From positions 761,687 through 825,686 of the forward strand of contig NZ_JRHO01000014.1 of NCBI RefSeq assembly GCF_000765475.1: DNA of 64,000 nucleotides, read 5' to 3'. A program made the translations under genes and the position numbers. Below, piece by piece: positions 16,657 to 26,100 of the stretch; the first letter of the stretch is position 1; each line of letters starts with the position of its first letter. The notes below the pieces were generated by a model that did no database searches, was not told the DNA's origin, and worked only from the letters and a program-made list of their open reading frames with translations. Origin of the DNA: Methanococcoides methylutens (lineage in GTDB: Archaea > Halobacteriota > Methanosarcinia > Methanosarcinales > Methanosarcinaceae).

Positions 16657-18585
16657 ATGTATCTTGGTCTTGGTATTGATACGGGGGGAACCTATACTGA
16701 TTCGATTATTATGGACATTTCAGCCGGAACAGTAATGGATTCCAATAAGTCGTTGACAACACACTCCAATCTTATAAAAGGGATCAAGAATTCCATTGAA
16801 GGCCTGGATAACAGTTATTTGAAAGATATAGAATTTGTTTCAGTTTCAACTACTCTTGCAACCAATACGACACTTGAAGGAAAAGGGCATCCTGCAGGCC
16901 TTATACTTATCGGGCATTCGATCACTGGAGCTCTTTCAACTGACAATGTTCTTTCCATTAAAGGTGGTCATGATGCAGATGGTAACGTTATAGAGGATCT
17001 TGATGATCTTGGATTGGTTGAAGATTTTGTTATGGAGAACAAAGACAAAGTCTCCTCTTTTGCAGTTTCATCTTATTTCGGGGTCAGGAATCCTGAACAT
17101 GAAATAATAGTTAAAGACCTTATTGGGGAACTGACCGATAAACCCGTTGTATGCGGACATGAACTTTCAAGTAGCCTCGGTGCTTATGAAAGAGCTGTAA
17201 CAGCATTGCTGAATGCACAACTTATTCCTGTAACTGATCAATTCATACGCTCTATCCTTTCTGTAATGGAAGAAAAAGGAATTGATGCCGACCTGATGAT
17301 GATGAAATGTGATGGCTCCCTTGTCAGGATAGAAGATGCGCTCAAAAAACCTGTCGAATCAATCTTTTCGGGTCCCGCAGCCAGTCTTGTAGGTGCTTCT
17401 CATCTTGCAGGTGTCAAAACATGCCTGACTATGGATGTAGGGGGTACAAGCACCGATGTATCAATGATATCCAATGGAATTCCTGAAACAAGTGATAGTG
17501 GAGCTAAGGTAGGCGGGTGGAGCACTATGGTAAAGGCCATAAAGATGTGTACATCTGCTCTTGGAGGTGATAGCCATGTGTGGGTTCAGACGGGTGTTTC
17601 CATTGGTCCTAACAGAGTCACACCTCTATGTCTTGCAGCAATTAATCATCCTGATCTAATAGACAAACTTGCTGAAATGGATAAGCCGAATGTACGTCAT
17701 ATGAATGATATCATACAACCAACTACTTTCTTTGTCAGAAGTGATTCCGAATTCCAGGGTATGAAAGATGCTGTATTAAGTTCTAATGAGAAAGAAGTTC
17801 TCGATGTACTTGGCGATGAACCCCTCTCCCTATCCGATATTTCGATGAAACTTGGTGAGCATACCCTGATGTTCTCCAGTATACTTGCATCACTGGTCAA
17901 GAGAAGATATGTTCAGCAAATCGGTTTTACACCTACAGATGCCCTGCATGTGCTGAGGGATTATATCAAGTGGGATTCAAAGGCATCTCGTCTGGGGGCT
18001 GAACTACTTGCTGAGTATTTGGACATGGGAATGGGTGGTTTTTGCTCATACATAAAAGAGCAAGTTGTAAAGAACATGTCTTTGAATATAATCTCCTTCT
18101 TTGAAGAAGATGTCAGGAGATCAGACATAGAAAAAATGATTGACTTTTCATCTCCTCTTACCTTCAAGGTGAATCATCCGGTGGTTCTTGTGGGAGGTCC
18201 TGTGAAGGCGTATTTGACAGATATCAACAACATGATAGATGCCAATATAATAGTCCCTGAACATCATGAGGTCGGAAACGCTGTTGGTGCACTTCTTGGG
18301 GATGTTGTTCACAGAACTGATGTTCTTGTAAGGGGGGCTGGTGCTGGTAGCAATCAATATGCTGTTTTCTCAGAGACCGGAAGGGAGGTCTTTGACGAAT
18401 ATACAGATGCTGTGGCACATGGCCTTGAACTCAGTAAAAAGCTGATAGCCGAACATATGACCGGATATGGGCTGGACATGAATATGATAGATTTTGATCT
18501 AGCCAGGCATGATGTAAGAAGTGGGTTCGGTACAAGTCTTGAGACCAAGCTGGTTGCAACCGGTATTGGAAGTCCAAGGAGGTAA
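16657..18585 (+). CDS. ASKHA-family ATPase, hydantoinase A/oxoprolinase-like (putative corrinoid-protein activator)
   Basis: 642-aa cytoplasmic protein with two actin-like phosphate motifs: LGIDTGGTYTDSII near residue 4 and TMDVGGTSTDVSMI near residue 259, plus an adenosine-type motif VLVGGPVKAY and a late GAGAGSNQYAVF. This is the HyuA_N/HyuA layout, but with a long insertion in the centre (about 300-480) that includes a helix-turn-helix-like LSLSDISMKLGEHTLMF. No hydantoinase B partner is present. Its neighbours are corrinoid methyltransferases and a chaperonin-like protein, so an ATP-driven role in reactivating or maturing the corrinoid protein is more likely than hydantoin hydrolysis. Start ATG 16657 has GGAG 9 nt upstream; the longest frame begins at TTG 16627. 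The stop codon overlaps the next gene's first ATG. Confidence 0.7.
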   Translation: MYLGLGIDTGGTYTDSIIMDISAGTVMDSNKSLTTHSNLIKGIKNSIEGLDNSYLKDIEFVSVSTTLATNTTLEGKGHPAGLILIGHSITGALSTDNVLSIKGGHDADGNVIEDLDDLGLVEDFVMENKDKVSSFAVSSYFGVRNPEHEIIVKDLIGELTDKPVVCGHELSSSLGAYERAVTALLNAQLIPVTDQFIRSILSVMEEKGIDADLMMMKCDGSLVRIEDALKKPVESIFSGPAASLVGASHLAGVKTCLTMDVGGTSTDVSMISNGIPETSDSGAKVGGWSTMVKAIKMCTSALGGDSHVWVQTGVSIGPNRVTPLCLAAINHPDLIDKLAEMDKPNVRHMNDIIQPTTFFVRSDSEFQGMKDAVLSSNEKEVLDVLGDEPLSLSDISMKLGEHTLMFSSILASLVKRRYVQQIGFTPTDALHVLRDYIKWDSKASRLGAELLAEYLDMGMGGFCSYIKEQVVKNMSLNIISFFEEDVRRSDIEKMIDFSSPLTFKVNHPVVLVGGPVKAYLTDINNMIDANIIVPEHHEVGNAVGALLGDVVHRTDVLVRGAGAGSNQYAVFSETGREVFDEYTDAVAHGLELSKKLIAEHMTGYGLDMNMIDFDLARHDVRSGFGTSLETKLVATGIGSPRR

Positions 18586-18590
18586 TGAAA

Positions 18591-20201
18591 ATGAGTTCAA
18601 TAATCAATAATGTGGGTCAACAACAGAACAATTTGGATGATATATATCAACTTGCACAGAGTGTGCGCCAAAAGATCGGACTGGAAGGAGATGTTGAGGA
18701 TAAAGAACTGATCGATCATCTGGAAACTGCATGTTCTGAGATAAAGGAACTCCTGAGTTCTTCTTTTGGTCCCAGAGGTCTTAATAAGCTGATTACAAAT
18801 CATGTTGATGACATCTATCTGACCAATGATGGAAAGACCATAATAGAACAAATTGATGTTTTGCATCCAATAGTGACTTCCTTGAAAGAACTTTCAAGAT
18901 CGATGGATAAATCCTGTGGCGATGGTACAAAGACTGCAGTTATACTGGCATCCGGCCTGATAATAAATGCAGTTAAGCTGATCAAAATAGGTTTCCACCC
19001 TACTACTATTATAAAAGGCTACAAGCTTGCCCTTAATAAGGCATACGAACTTCTCGAGCTCAATAGTATAACTGCCAGAACATACGATGAGTCCTATGCT
19101 GCTATCCTGAGTGCAACTGTTAGTAAAGGCATAGAGTTCGATCAGGCAGAGGTGCTTTCAACTATAGTTGTCGATGTGATCGAACATTTGAGAACATTAT
19201 CCGTTGATGGTTATCTTGATCTCGATGAAAATGTGAAGATCATGAAAAAGGTCGGTGGTCCTGAGATCGTTCACCTTAACGGTGTCATTCTTGATGAATC
19301 TCCTGCAAGATTTGACATGCCACGATCATTTATTGATTCTAAGATCCTTATCCTGAACTATGATGTCAAGCTCAAGAGTGAAATTGTAAACTCCAGGCAT
19401 AACATCAGTATGGATAGTATTGAGACTGCTTATCTGTTTGAAGAAGAGCGTAAGAGGATACTTGGCAACTTTGCTGAGAAGATCATCAATACTGGTGTAA
19501 ATGTTGTTTTTTGCGAGGGTGATGTGGACTCTTGCATCGAAGAAAAGCTTGTAAAGAACAATGTATTGATGTTCAAGAAACTTAAAATGAAAGACCTCGA
19601 GAACATTTCAATGGCAACAGGTGCAGAGATCATGTCCATAAGGGATGATCTGAATGAACAGCACCTTGGAAAAGCAGATAAGGTTGAAGTTAAAAAGAGA
19701 TGTGGAGAGGATTTTGCTTTCATAGAAATTAAAGATCAGAAGTTTTCGACAATTCTGATATGGGAGCCTGTAAAATATGCACTTGAAAAGGTCGAAGAGG
19801 CTGCAGACGATGCATTGAACACAGCAGCATTCATCCTCAGGAACAAAATGGTAGTTACCGGAGGTGGTGGAATTGAGTTTGAACTTTCACAGATGTTGAG
19901 GAGCTATGCTTCTACAATAGAAGGAAAGGAGCAGTTCGCCGTTATCGAGTATGCCAATGCACTTGAAGACATACCACGGATATTGGCAAAGAACATGGGC
20001 ATGAATGTTATCGATTCAATGACAAAAATGTCCTATCTCTATAACAAGGGTCTTGATGCAAGGGTAGATTATTCCAGAAAGATCACTGAGAACAATCCTC
20101 TTGTCTACGATTCTGCTACCATCAAGAAACTGGCGATAATCTCTGCCACCGAGACTGCAAACAGCGTTCTGAGAATTGACAAAATAGTAATGAAGAAATA
20201 A
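18591..20201 (+). CDS. Divergent group II chaperonin (thermosome-like) in a methyltransferase operon
   Basis: 536-aa homologue of the thermosome subunit. Equatorial domain: SSFGPRGLNKLI, LTNDGKTIIEQIDVLHP, and the ATP motif GDGTKT (110-115), which keeps the Asp but changes the usual third Thr to Lys. The apical segment contains VILDESPARFDMP, and the C-terminal equatorial part VVTGGGGIEFELS, ALEDIPRILAKNMGMNVID and KKLAIISATETANSVLRID. Length is normal and hydrolysis residues look present, so it is probably an active ATPase. The divergence and the place between an ASKHA ATPase and methyltransferases argue for a dedicated folding or assembly factor rather than a housekeeping thermosome. Methanosarcina acetivorans also has extra divergent Hsp60 proteins. 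ATG 18591 has GGAGG at ideal spacing. Confidence 0.85.
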   Translation: MSSIINNVGQQQNNLDDIYQLAQSVRQKIGLEGDVEDKELIDHLETACSEIKELLSSSFGPRGLNKLITNHVDDIYLTNDGKTIIEQIDVLHPIVTSLKELSRSMDKSCGDGTKTAVILASGLIINAVKLIKIGFHPTTIIKGYKLALNKAYELLELNSITARTYDESYAAILSATVSKGIEFDQAEVLSTIVVDVIEHLRTLSVDGYLDLDENVKIMKKVGGPEIVHLNGVILDESPARFDMPRSFIDSKILILNYDVKLKSEIVNSRHNISMDSIETAYLFEEERKRILGNFAEKIINTGVNVVFCEGDVDSCIEEKLVKNNVLMFKKLKMKDLENISMATGAEIMSIRDDLNEQHLGKADKVEVKKRCGEDFAFIEIKDQKFSTILIWEPVKYALEKVEEAADDALNTAAFILRNKMVVTGGGGIEFELSQMLRSYASTIEGKEQFAVIEYANALEDIPRILAKNMGMNVIDSMTKMSYLYNKGLDARVDYSRKITENNPLVYDSATIKKLAIISATETANSVLRIDKIVMKK

Positions 20202-20222
20202 TGTTGTAGGGGGTTTCCACAC

Positions 20223-21260
20223 ATGCATGATCTCAACTTAAAAGACAGGCTTCTGAAGTTATTTGAAGGAGAAGATGTCGATAAAGTTCCGGTAGGGTCC
20301 TTCACCACAAGCCCGGTTGTAGAACTTATGGACATGTGTGGCGCTGCAAGACCTGAAGCAGACAGTGATCCGAATAAAATGGCTACACTGACAATTTCAC
20401 AGCAGGAGATTGCTGGTTTTGAAATGGTAAGGTTCCCTTTTGATTGCACCATCCTTGGAGAGGCCATGGGTTGTGAAATTTATAGTGGTACAAAGGAGAG
20501 AACGCCTTCGGTTATAAACGGACCTTTCAAAGACCCGCTCAATGGCTTTGAAGTTCCCAGTAACCTGTTGGACAGGGGAAGGATCCCATCAATTCTTGAA
20601 GCTGCTGACATCATCAGGGAGAGAATCGGAGATGAGCTTCCCATAGTTGCAGGTCTTGAAGGACCTACGGACCTTGCAGTAAGTCTTTCCAGCCTCAGGT
20701 CATTTCTTTTGTGGACCATAAAGGACCGGGAGAAGGTTGAACAATTGCTGGACATTTGCACTGAAGCATGTATAGAACTGGGAAATGCATATCTCGATCA
20801 TGGTGTGGATGTGGTCTGCATTGCTGACGCTGTAGCTTCTCCTGAGTTAGTACAACCATCTGATTTCGAGGAACTTATAAAACCAAGATATTCCCGAATC
20901 ACGAAAGGCATCAATGGTCTCAGTGTATTGCATGTCTGCGGGAAGGCAGATCCGATAATATCTCATATGACCGGGTGTGGGTTTGATGGTATCAGCATTG
21001 AAGAAAGCATTCAGGACCTGAATACTGCTGTAGAGGTGGCACACAGAAATAATACGATCGTAATTGGGAATGTTTCTACCTCAGTGACGATGTTCAGCGG
21101 AACCCCTGAGCAGGTAAAAGAAGAAGCTTTCAAATCCCTAGATGCTGGTGTTGATATACTTGCTCCGGGATGTGGCCTGGCTCCCCAGACACCTATTCGG
21201 AATCTCAAGGCACTGGTGGAAGCAAGAAACGAGTATTGTGATCAAAGTTATACGATCTAA
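20223..21260 (+). CDS. MtaA/MtbA-family methylcobamide:thiol methyltransferase (UroD superfamily)
   Basis: 345-aa soluble TIM-barrel protein of the uroporphyrinogen decarboxylase superfamily, methyltransferase branch. Zinc ligands typical of MtaA/MtbA are visible: H237-x-C239 (LHVCGKAD) and C317 (APGCGLAP). It also has the MtaA-like start LKDRLLKLFEGEDVDKVPVGSF and GLEGPTDLAVSL. Zinc activates the thiol of coenzyme M, or of a related thiol, for attack on methyl-cobalt. It lies 21 nt after the chaperonin gene with a G-rich ribosome-binding site. It could be the partner for a different corrinoid protein or an alternative acceptor for the fusion enzyme. Decarboxylase function is unlikely because of the HxC...C set. 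Confidence 0.85.
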   Translation: MHDLNLKDRLLKLFEGEDVDKVPVGSFTTSPVVELMDMCGAARPEADSDPNKMATLTISQQEIAGFEMVRFPFDCTILGEAMGCEIYSGTKERTPSVINGPFKDPLNGFEVPSNLLDRGRIPSILEAADIIRERIGDELPIVAGLEGPTDLAVSLSSLRSFLLWTIKDREKVEQLLDICTEACIELGNAYLDHGVDVVCIADAVASPELVQPSDFEELIKPRYSRITKGINGLSVLHVCGKADPIISHMTGCGFDGISIEESIQDLNTAVEVAHRNNTIVIGNVSTSVTMFSGTPEQVKEEAFKSLDAGVDILAPGCGLAPQTPIRNLKALVEARNEYCDQSYTI

Positions 21261-21291
21261 AATATTCAATCGAAATAAGGAGGAAAATCCC

Positions 21292-21606
21292 ATGACAGAA
21301 GTAACCGTAAAATCAAATGTTTGTGGTTTTACCCACAAGGTATGTGGAAATATGGAAGGTGACAGGATTGTCGTCGATATAGACACACCCTGTGAAAAGG
21401 TCAGGAAAATGTCCCATCTGGAAGTTCCGATGATGGACCTGTTTGACATAAAGGACAACCATGTAATGCAAAAAGCGCAGGAAGCAAAATGCAGCGTAAC
21501 ATGTCTCATTCCCTCTGCAGTACTTCATGTATGCTGTCTTGAAGCCGGTCTTATGTCAAAGTCCCTGGCAGGGAATGTAGGGGAGGTTGGTATAGAGTTC
21601 GAATGA
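21292..21606 (+). CDS. Small Cys-rich protein of methyltransferase clusters (DUF6951-like)
   Basis: 104-aa soluble protein beginning MTEVTVKSNVCGFTHKV. Cysteines occur at CGFTHKVCG, TPCEKV, AKCSVTCLIP and LHVCCLEAG, which would suit a metal site or redox role. The start has a strong ribosome-binding site (AAGGAGG). It lies between two UroD-type methyltransferase genes and about 30 nt after the first, so it is cotranscribed. I recall that such small proteins are annotated as DUF6951 next to corrinoid methyltransferases, but this is memory, not a search. No function is known to me. Confidence 0.8.
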   Translation: MTEVTVKSNVCGFTHKVCGNMEGDRIVVDIDTPCEKVRKMSHLEVPMMDLFDIKDNHVMQKAQEAKCSVTCLIPSAVLHVCCLEAGLMSKSLAGNVGEVGIEFE

Positions 21607-21667
21607 CATTGATTTGCTTAATGTCTGAAAGATTTCAGTAAACAAAAAGGTGGTTAGAGGTGGTCCA

Positions 21668-22765
21668 TTGACAGAGGAAATGACTTCAAAAGAGAGATTC
21701 GTTAATGCTATTGAGATGAAGGATGTAGACAGGATGCCTTATGGGTACCTTTGGTTCGGTGCAGGTGATGCAGTCCTTGAACGTATGGGTGCCAGTATGA
21801 GCGATGCCTACTATTCTGCAAAGGGGATTGCCAGAGCACAGATACTTGCAAGGGAGATGTATCATCATGATAACGTGATGTCTCCCTGGGGATGTCTGCT
21901 TGTAGAGGCGGAAGCCCTTGGTACCAAACTGAACATCAAAGATAACAGGTATCCTACAATAGCTGAGCATCCTATAGGATCGGCAAAGGAATATGATAAA
22001 ATAGATCCTCTGGATATTGAGAGGTCTGAAAGGGTGGATACGGTTGCAAGGTCCATTGCCATTCTCAAAAAAGAGCTCAATGACGAGGTTTTCATAACCG
22101 GAAGTATGCTTTCTCCCCTGATGCTTGCTGCCCAGATCCTTGAGGCGAGTAATCTTTGTATTGAGATGCTAACGGAGAAAGAAAGCGTACATGCTCTTCT
22201 TGAAAGGCTTACTCAAAGCTGCATTTTGTATGCGAATCGGATGCTCGAAGAAGGAGCTGATGGCATCTTAGTGGAGAACGGGGAGAACACAGCAGACCTT
22301 TTCAGTCCTGAGATGGCTGACGAATTCATGCTTAAGTATACAAAAGAACTCTATGAAAACATTCAGGCAAACGGTGGATATGTTATATCCCATAATTGTG
22401 CAGAACATGCCTTCCATGAAATGGAACTGTCCCTGAAACCGGATGTCCTTAACTTTGCTTTTGGGGATGTTAAAGCACTGGGGAAACAACATGGTGTTGA
22501 ATGTGTGAAGATCCACAAAAAGACAGGCTGTAGCCCCAGATATTGTTTTAAGGACATTGGAAAACATGATGTATGTCTGATGGGCAACATCAATCCAAAC
22601 GTATTTGGTGACGGTTCATTTGCTGATATTGAGAACGAAGTGAAAAACTGTATGGATGCAGCTCCTGAGAAAGGCTTCATCCTCTCTACAGGATGTGAGA
22701 TTCCACTTAATACACCACTTGAAGAGATGGAAACACTCTGGCAGGCAATGAGTTCCCGCTTCTGA
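21668..22765 (+). CDS. UroD-superfamily methyltransferase, related to the C-terminal half of the fusion enzyme
   Basis: 365-aa protein with the same zinc set as the other methyltransferases of the island: H242-N-C244 (VISHNCAE) and C343 (STGCEIPLNT). The closing signature STGCE(I/V)P-x4-PL matches the C-terminal domain of the fused enzyme at 14.5 kb, so the two are probably related by duplication. Residues 60-120 keep the SPWGCLLVEAEALG region seen in methyltransferases rather than decarboxylases. The start chosen is TTG 21668, 5 nt after GAGGTG; ATG 21680 is an alternative and the longest frame begins at 21650. It is the last gene of the operon. Confidence 0.82.
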   Translation: MTEEMTSKERFVNAIEMKDVDRMPYGYLWFGAGDAVLERMGASMSDAYYSAKGIARAQILAREMYHHDNVMSPWGCLLVEAEALGTKLNIKDNRYPTIAEHPIGSAKEYDKIDPLDIERSERVDTVARSIAILKKELNDEVFITGSMLSPLMLAAQILEASNLCIEMLTEKESVHALLERLTQSCILYANRMLEEGADGILVENGENTADLFSPEMADEFMLKYTKELYENIQANGGYVISHNCAEHAFHEMELSLKPDVLNFAFGDVKALGKQHGVECVKIHKKTGCSPRYCFKDIGKHDVCLMGNINPNVFGDGSFADIENEVKNCMDAAPEKGFILSTGCEIPLNTPLEEMETLWQAMSSRF

Positions 22766-22793
22766 AAGCAAAATCACTGAAGTGATTAACTAC

Positions 22794-22960
22794 CAAATGT
22801 TGGTTGATGAATTGTATCCATTGTAAAAGTTCTTATTTTTAAAAAAGAAAAAAGTCCCTATCAAAATCGGACTGTCTCAAGAAATTTAGCAGCCCCGCCC
22901 GATTATGCCAGGTAACTCTAATAATACGTATATTAGAATAACTGAAGCAGCCACTACATT
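22794..22960. repeat. Repeat copy B (matches tRNA-Gln flank and copy A)
   Basis: Left part 22794-22904 is an imperfect direct repeat (about 80% by eye) of 28721-28830, that is, of the DNA downstream of tRNA-Gln plus the first bases of the tRNA 3' end (CCCTATCAAAAT, GAAATTTA, CCCCGCCCG). Right part 22901-22959 matches copy A. The segment lies in the 376-nt gap 22766-23141, which has no gene. A small hairpin GAGCTT-CAA-AAGCTC (23003-23017) also lies here. Confidence 0.6.
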
Positions 22961-23089
22961 CACATTATAGATTGTTAATTCAAACATTGGCTATAAGAAA
23001 GAGCTTCAAAAGCTCAAAATCCCCTTTATGCCTTTTAGGGTATGCATATAACCAGGTATTGAGAATCCATCACTTCGATAATCAAATTA

Positions 23090-23128
23090 AAAAAATAAAA
23101 AAGCACTTCGACAATATTATCGAAGTGC
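23090..23128 (-). terminator. Terminator of the CobN-like gene
   Basis: GCACTTCGA (23103-23111) pairs with TCGAAGTGC (23120-23128) around an 8-nt loop. On the minus strand it is followed by a run of T broken by single A (23090-23102), 14 nt after the stop codon. A clean intrinsic-type terminator. Confidence 0.7.
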
Positions 23129-23141
23129 CACTTAGTTGATT

Positions 23142-26100
23142 TTAGAGCCTTCGTCTCCTGAAACCGATAGTAATGACAGCAACGGATAACACGACCAGCA
23201 CGCTGCCTAAGATATCAGCACCGGAGAAGGATGTAGACGATGAGGCCGAATCACTTGTCACGGATTCTTTTGTCATTTCATATCCTTCAACGTAGTTGTC
23301 TGGTGTGCTTTGCTGTGAAGCATCTGCTGGCTGGTCAGTGGTAGTTCCATACCCCCCATTAACAGTGCTTGTGCTAGTGGTATTGACGATCGAAGCAGAT
23401 GCAGTATTTCCGCTACTGCTGCTGCGGGTACTGGAAACTGATGATTGAGAATTACTCTGTGTGGCCTCTTCCATCAGTCTATTGTACTCGTCGATGGTCT
23501 CCTGGTCGACAACTCCAGGTACTGACATTATGCCCTGCACGTACTCATCAAGCAGAGCATTTCCACAGGTGTGGTGACAGCATGTTACACCATCATTGAC
23601 CACCGATTCAACGTATTCCTTTACAAGGCTTTGTTTAACCTCTTCTGAAGCATCCCAGTAGTCCTTTCGAATGGTTTCGAGCATACGTGCAGTTATTGAC
23701 TGATACTGATATGGATTTTCAGTCTTCAGGAATTCGTCCACTCCAATATCATACTTGTCCATAACATAGATATCGTATATCTCATCCCAATCAGAATCAG
23801 CGACCATATCCGGGTTCGTTACATCCCATCCCCACAGATATTCAATGGATTTCATCATCTGACGAGCACCTGCATAGTCACCTTCCATCATACCAGAGAT
23901 CCATGTCGGGTTGAAGTTACGTGCACGCAATTCTGTCCTGAATGCCTCTTTCAGCGTCATCATCTGAAGGTCATCCGTATTTTCCTGATTGGCTATATAC
24001 AATTCAGGCGTCTCACCTGTGAGTGACCTTATTGTAAGTCCGATCGATCCAAGATAACCGTAGTATCCATCACCGTCAAGTAGCCCGAACAGGTTTGTAG
24101 AGTCACTGTGTACAGCAGCATCAACATCCATCAGGTTCATTGTGAACACATCTTCATAACCTTCGCCCCACATATCCTGTCCATAGATGTAAGACGATGA
24201 TGATATGAAGAGGTCGGCAAGTTTGGATTCATCTTCCCATGTATCACTTGCAGCAATCGCATCTTCCATTCCGTTGTCATAATTACCGGGTGCTTCACTG
24301 AATATCCTTGATCTTGACAGGTACTCTGCTGTTTCATTATCATAGCCCATATCAATGAGAGCAGCTTCCATTGCCAGTGAGTTACATCTTACATAGTTAT
24401 CCTCACAGGACTCCCAATCGCGTTCTGCAACCGTTCGAATGGCCTCATCGATCAACTCCAGCTGATAGGGGAAAGTATCCCTGTACAGTCCTGAGGAGTG
24501 AATTACCACATCGATCCTTGGATGGTTCATATCCTCAATATCTATTACCGTAAAACCAGTAATACGCCCATCATCTCTTACGGGTTCTACTCCTAAAAGT
24601 GAATAGATCTGGGCTTCCATAAGTCCGTGATGGCGCAGTGTTTCCATAGCCCAGAGGACATACGACACCTTATTCGGGTAAGTTCCGTTATGATTGGTGT
24701 AGTAGTCCTCTACAAGCTGGTCTGCAAGGATGACACCCATTGCCTGGGTTTCCACATCAGGGAATTTCCTCTGGTCAAAGCCATAGAAGTTCCTGCCGGT
24801 TGGCAATGCATCCGGATTGCGTATCGGATCATTTCCTGGTGCCGGTTCAATGTATTCCGCATTCAGTGCATGCAATGTCTGGTTGATCTCACGCGTGGTC
24901 TGACCGAGCTTATCAGCATAATCCAACCCCAGAGTAAGATCGGCTGTAATGGTAGTATTATTAAGACCAAGGATATTGTCCTGAGCGGTCACAACATCCA
25001 TACCATTGAGTACTGTGGCATTCAAAAGCTCAGTTGCATAAGTATCGGCTTCATCTTCCCAATCCTCTTCGTCTCCAGTATCCTTCGGGATCACATTATA
25101 GATATGGTTGACAAAATCACTGCGAAGCATTGATTTGACCATACAGACAAGTTTTTCTTCTTCCGGTGCCACTCCAAAAGTGTGGACACCGTAAGGCATC
25201 AGTGTTTCTTGTAATGTATGGAGATAATCATGGACTGCAGTACCTACAAATTCTCCAAATACCTCATCAGACATTGATCGGAGTTCATCCGGGGTGACTC
25301 CAAGATCATTTTCCATTGAGAGGTTTGTGTAAAGGTTGATTGTACTGTTGCGATAACTATCGGCCATAGTGCTGTTGGCTTTTATAGCGTCTTCGTAACT
25401 GTGTATCGTGTCATGCATGGTGGTAAGATCACCATAGATTCCTGCCGCCATTATCGGTGGGGTCAGGTGATCTATCATCACCGCATAACCACGGTGTTTA
25501 GCCTGACTGCCTTCACCCACATTATCCATTATGTAGGGATATATGATAGGTGTATCAGCCGCACATATTGAAGGGTAATCATACCTCCACAACCCGATCT
25601 CTTTTCCAGGTGACCATTCCATTGAACCGTGCGTACCAAAGTGGATGATGGCATCGGCATCATATACCTGGTTGATCCAGAAGTAAGCTGCCAGATACTG
25701 GTGAGTTAGCGGTATTGACTCATTGTGATATATGAGTGATTCATCAGAAAGCTTGGCTTTTGTTGGTTGTGGCATGAAGATGACATTTCCAAGCTGGACC
25801 GTTGGCATCACGAAGTATTCTCCGCTCTCGTTCTCATATACCATGATATCCCCAGGAGCCTCGCCCCATGTACCTTCAACTTCAGTCCTGACTGATTCAG
25901 GTAATGTATTATACCAGACAAGATATTCCTCGACCGGCCAAAGAGTTGCTTTGCCAGAGTTTACAACCTTCTCAAGTTCACCAGGAGCCCATGCTCCAAC
26001 ATTCCTGCTTTCGATGAAAAGGTCAATGAACTCACTGCCGTTTGGAATACTACCGTTGCCTATGTCGTAACCTTCTGCCCGCATTTGCTCAAGCAGCAAT

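Noticed and set aside
20223-22765. Uroporphyrinogen decarboxylase (heme pathway) for the UroD-like genes
   Set aside because: Each carries the HxC...C zinc set of methyltransferases and lies in a corrinoid methyltransferase cluster, not with heme or siroheme genes.
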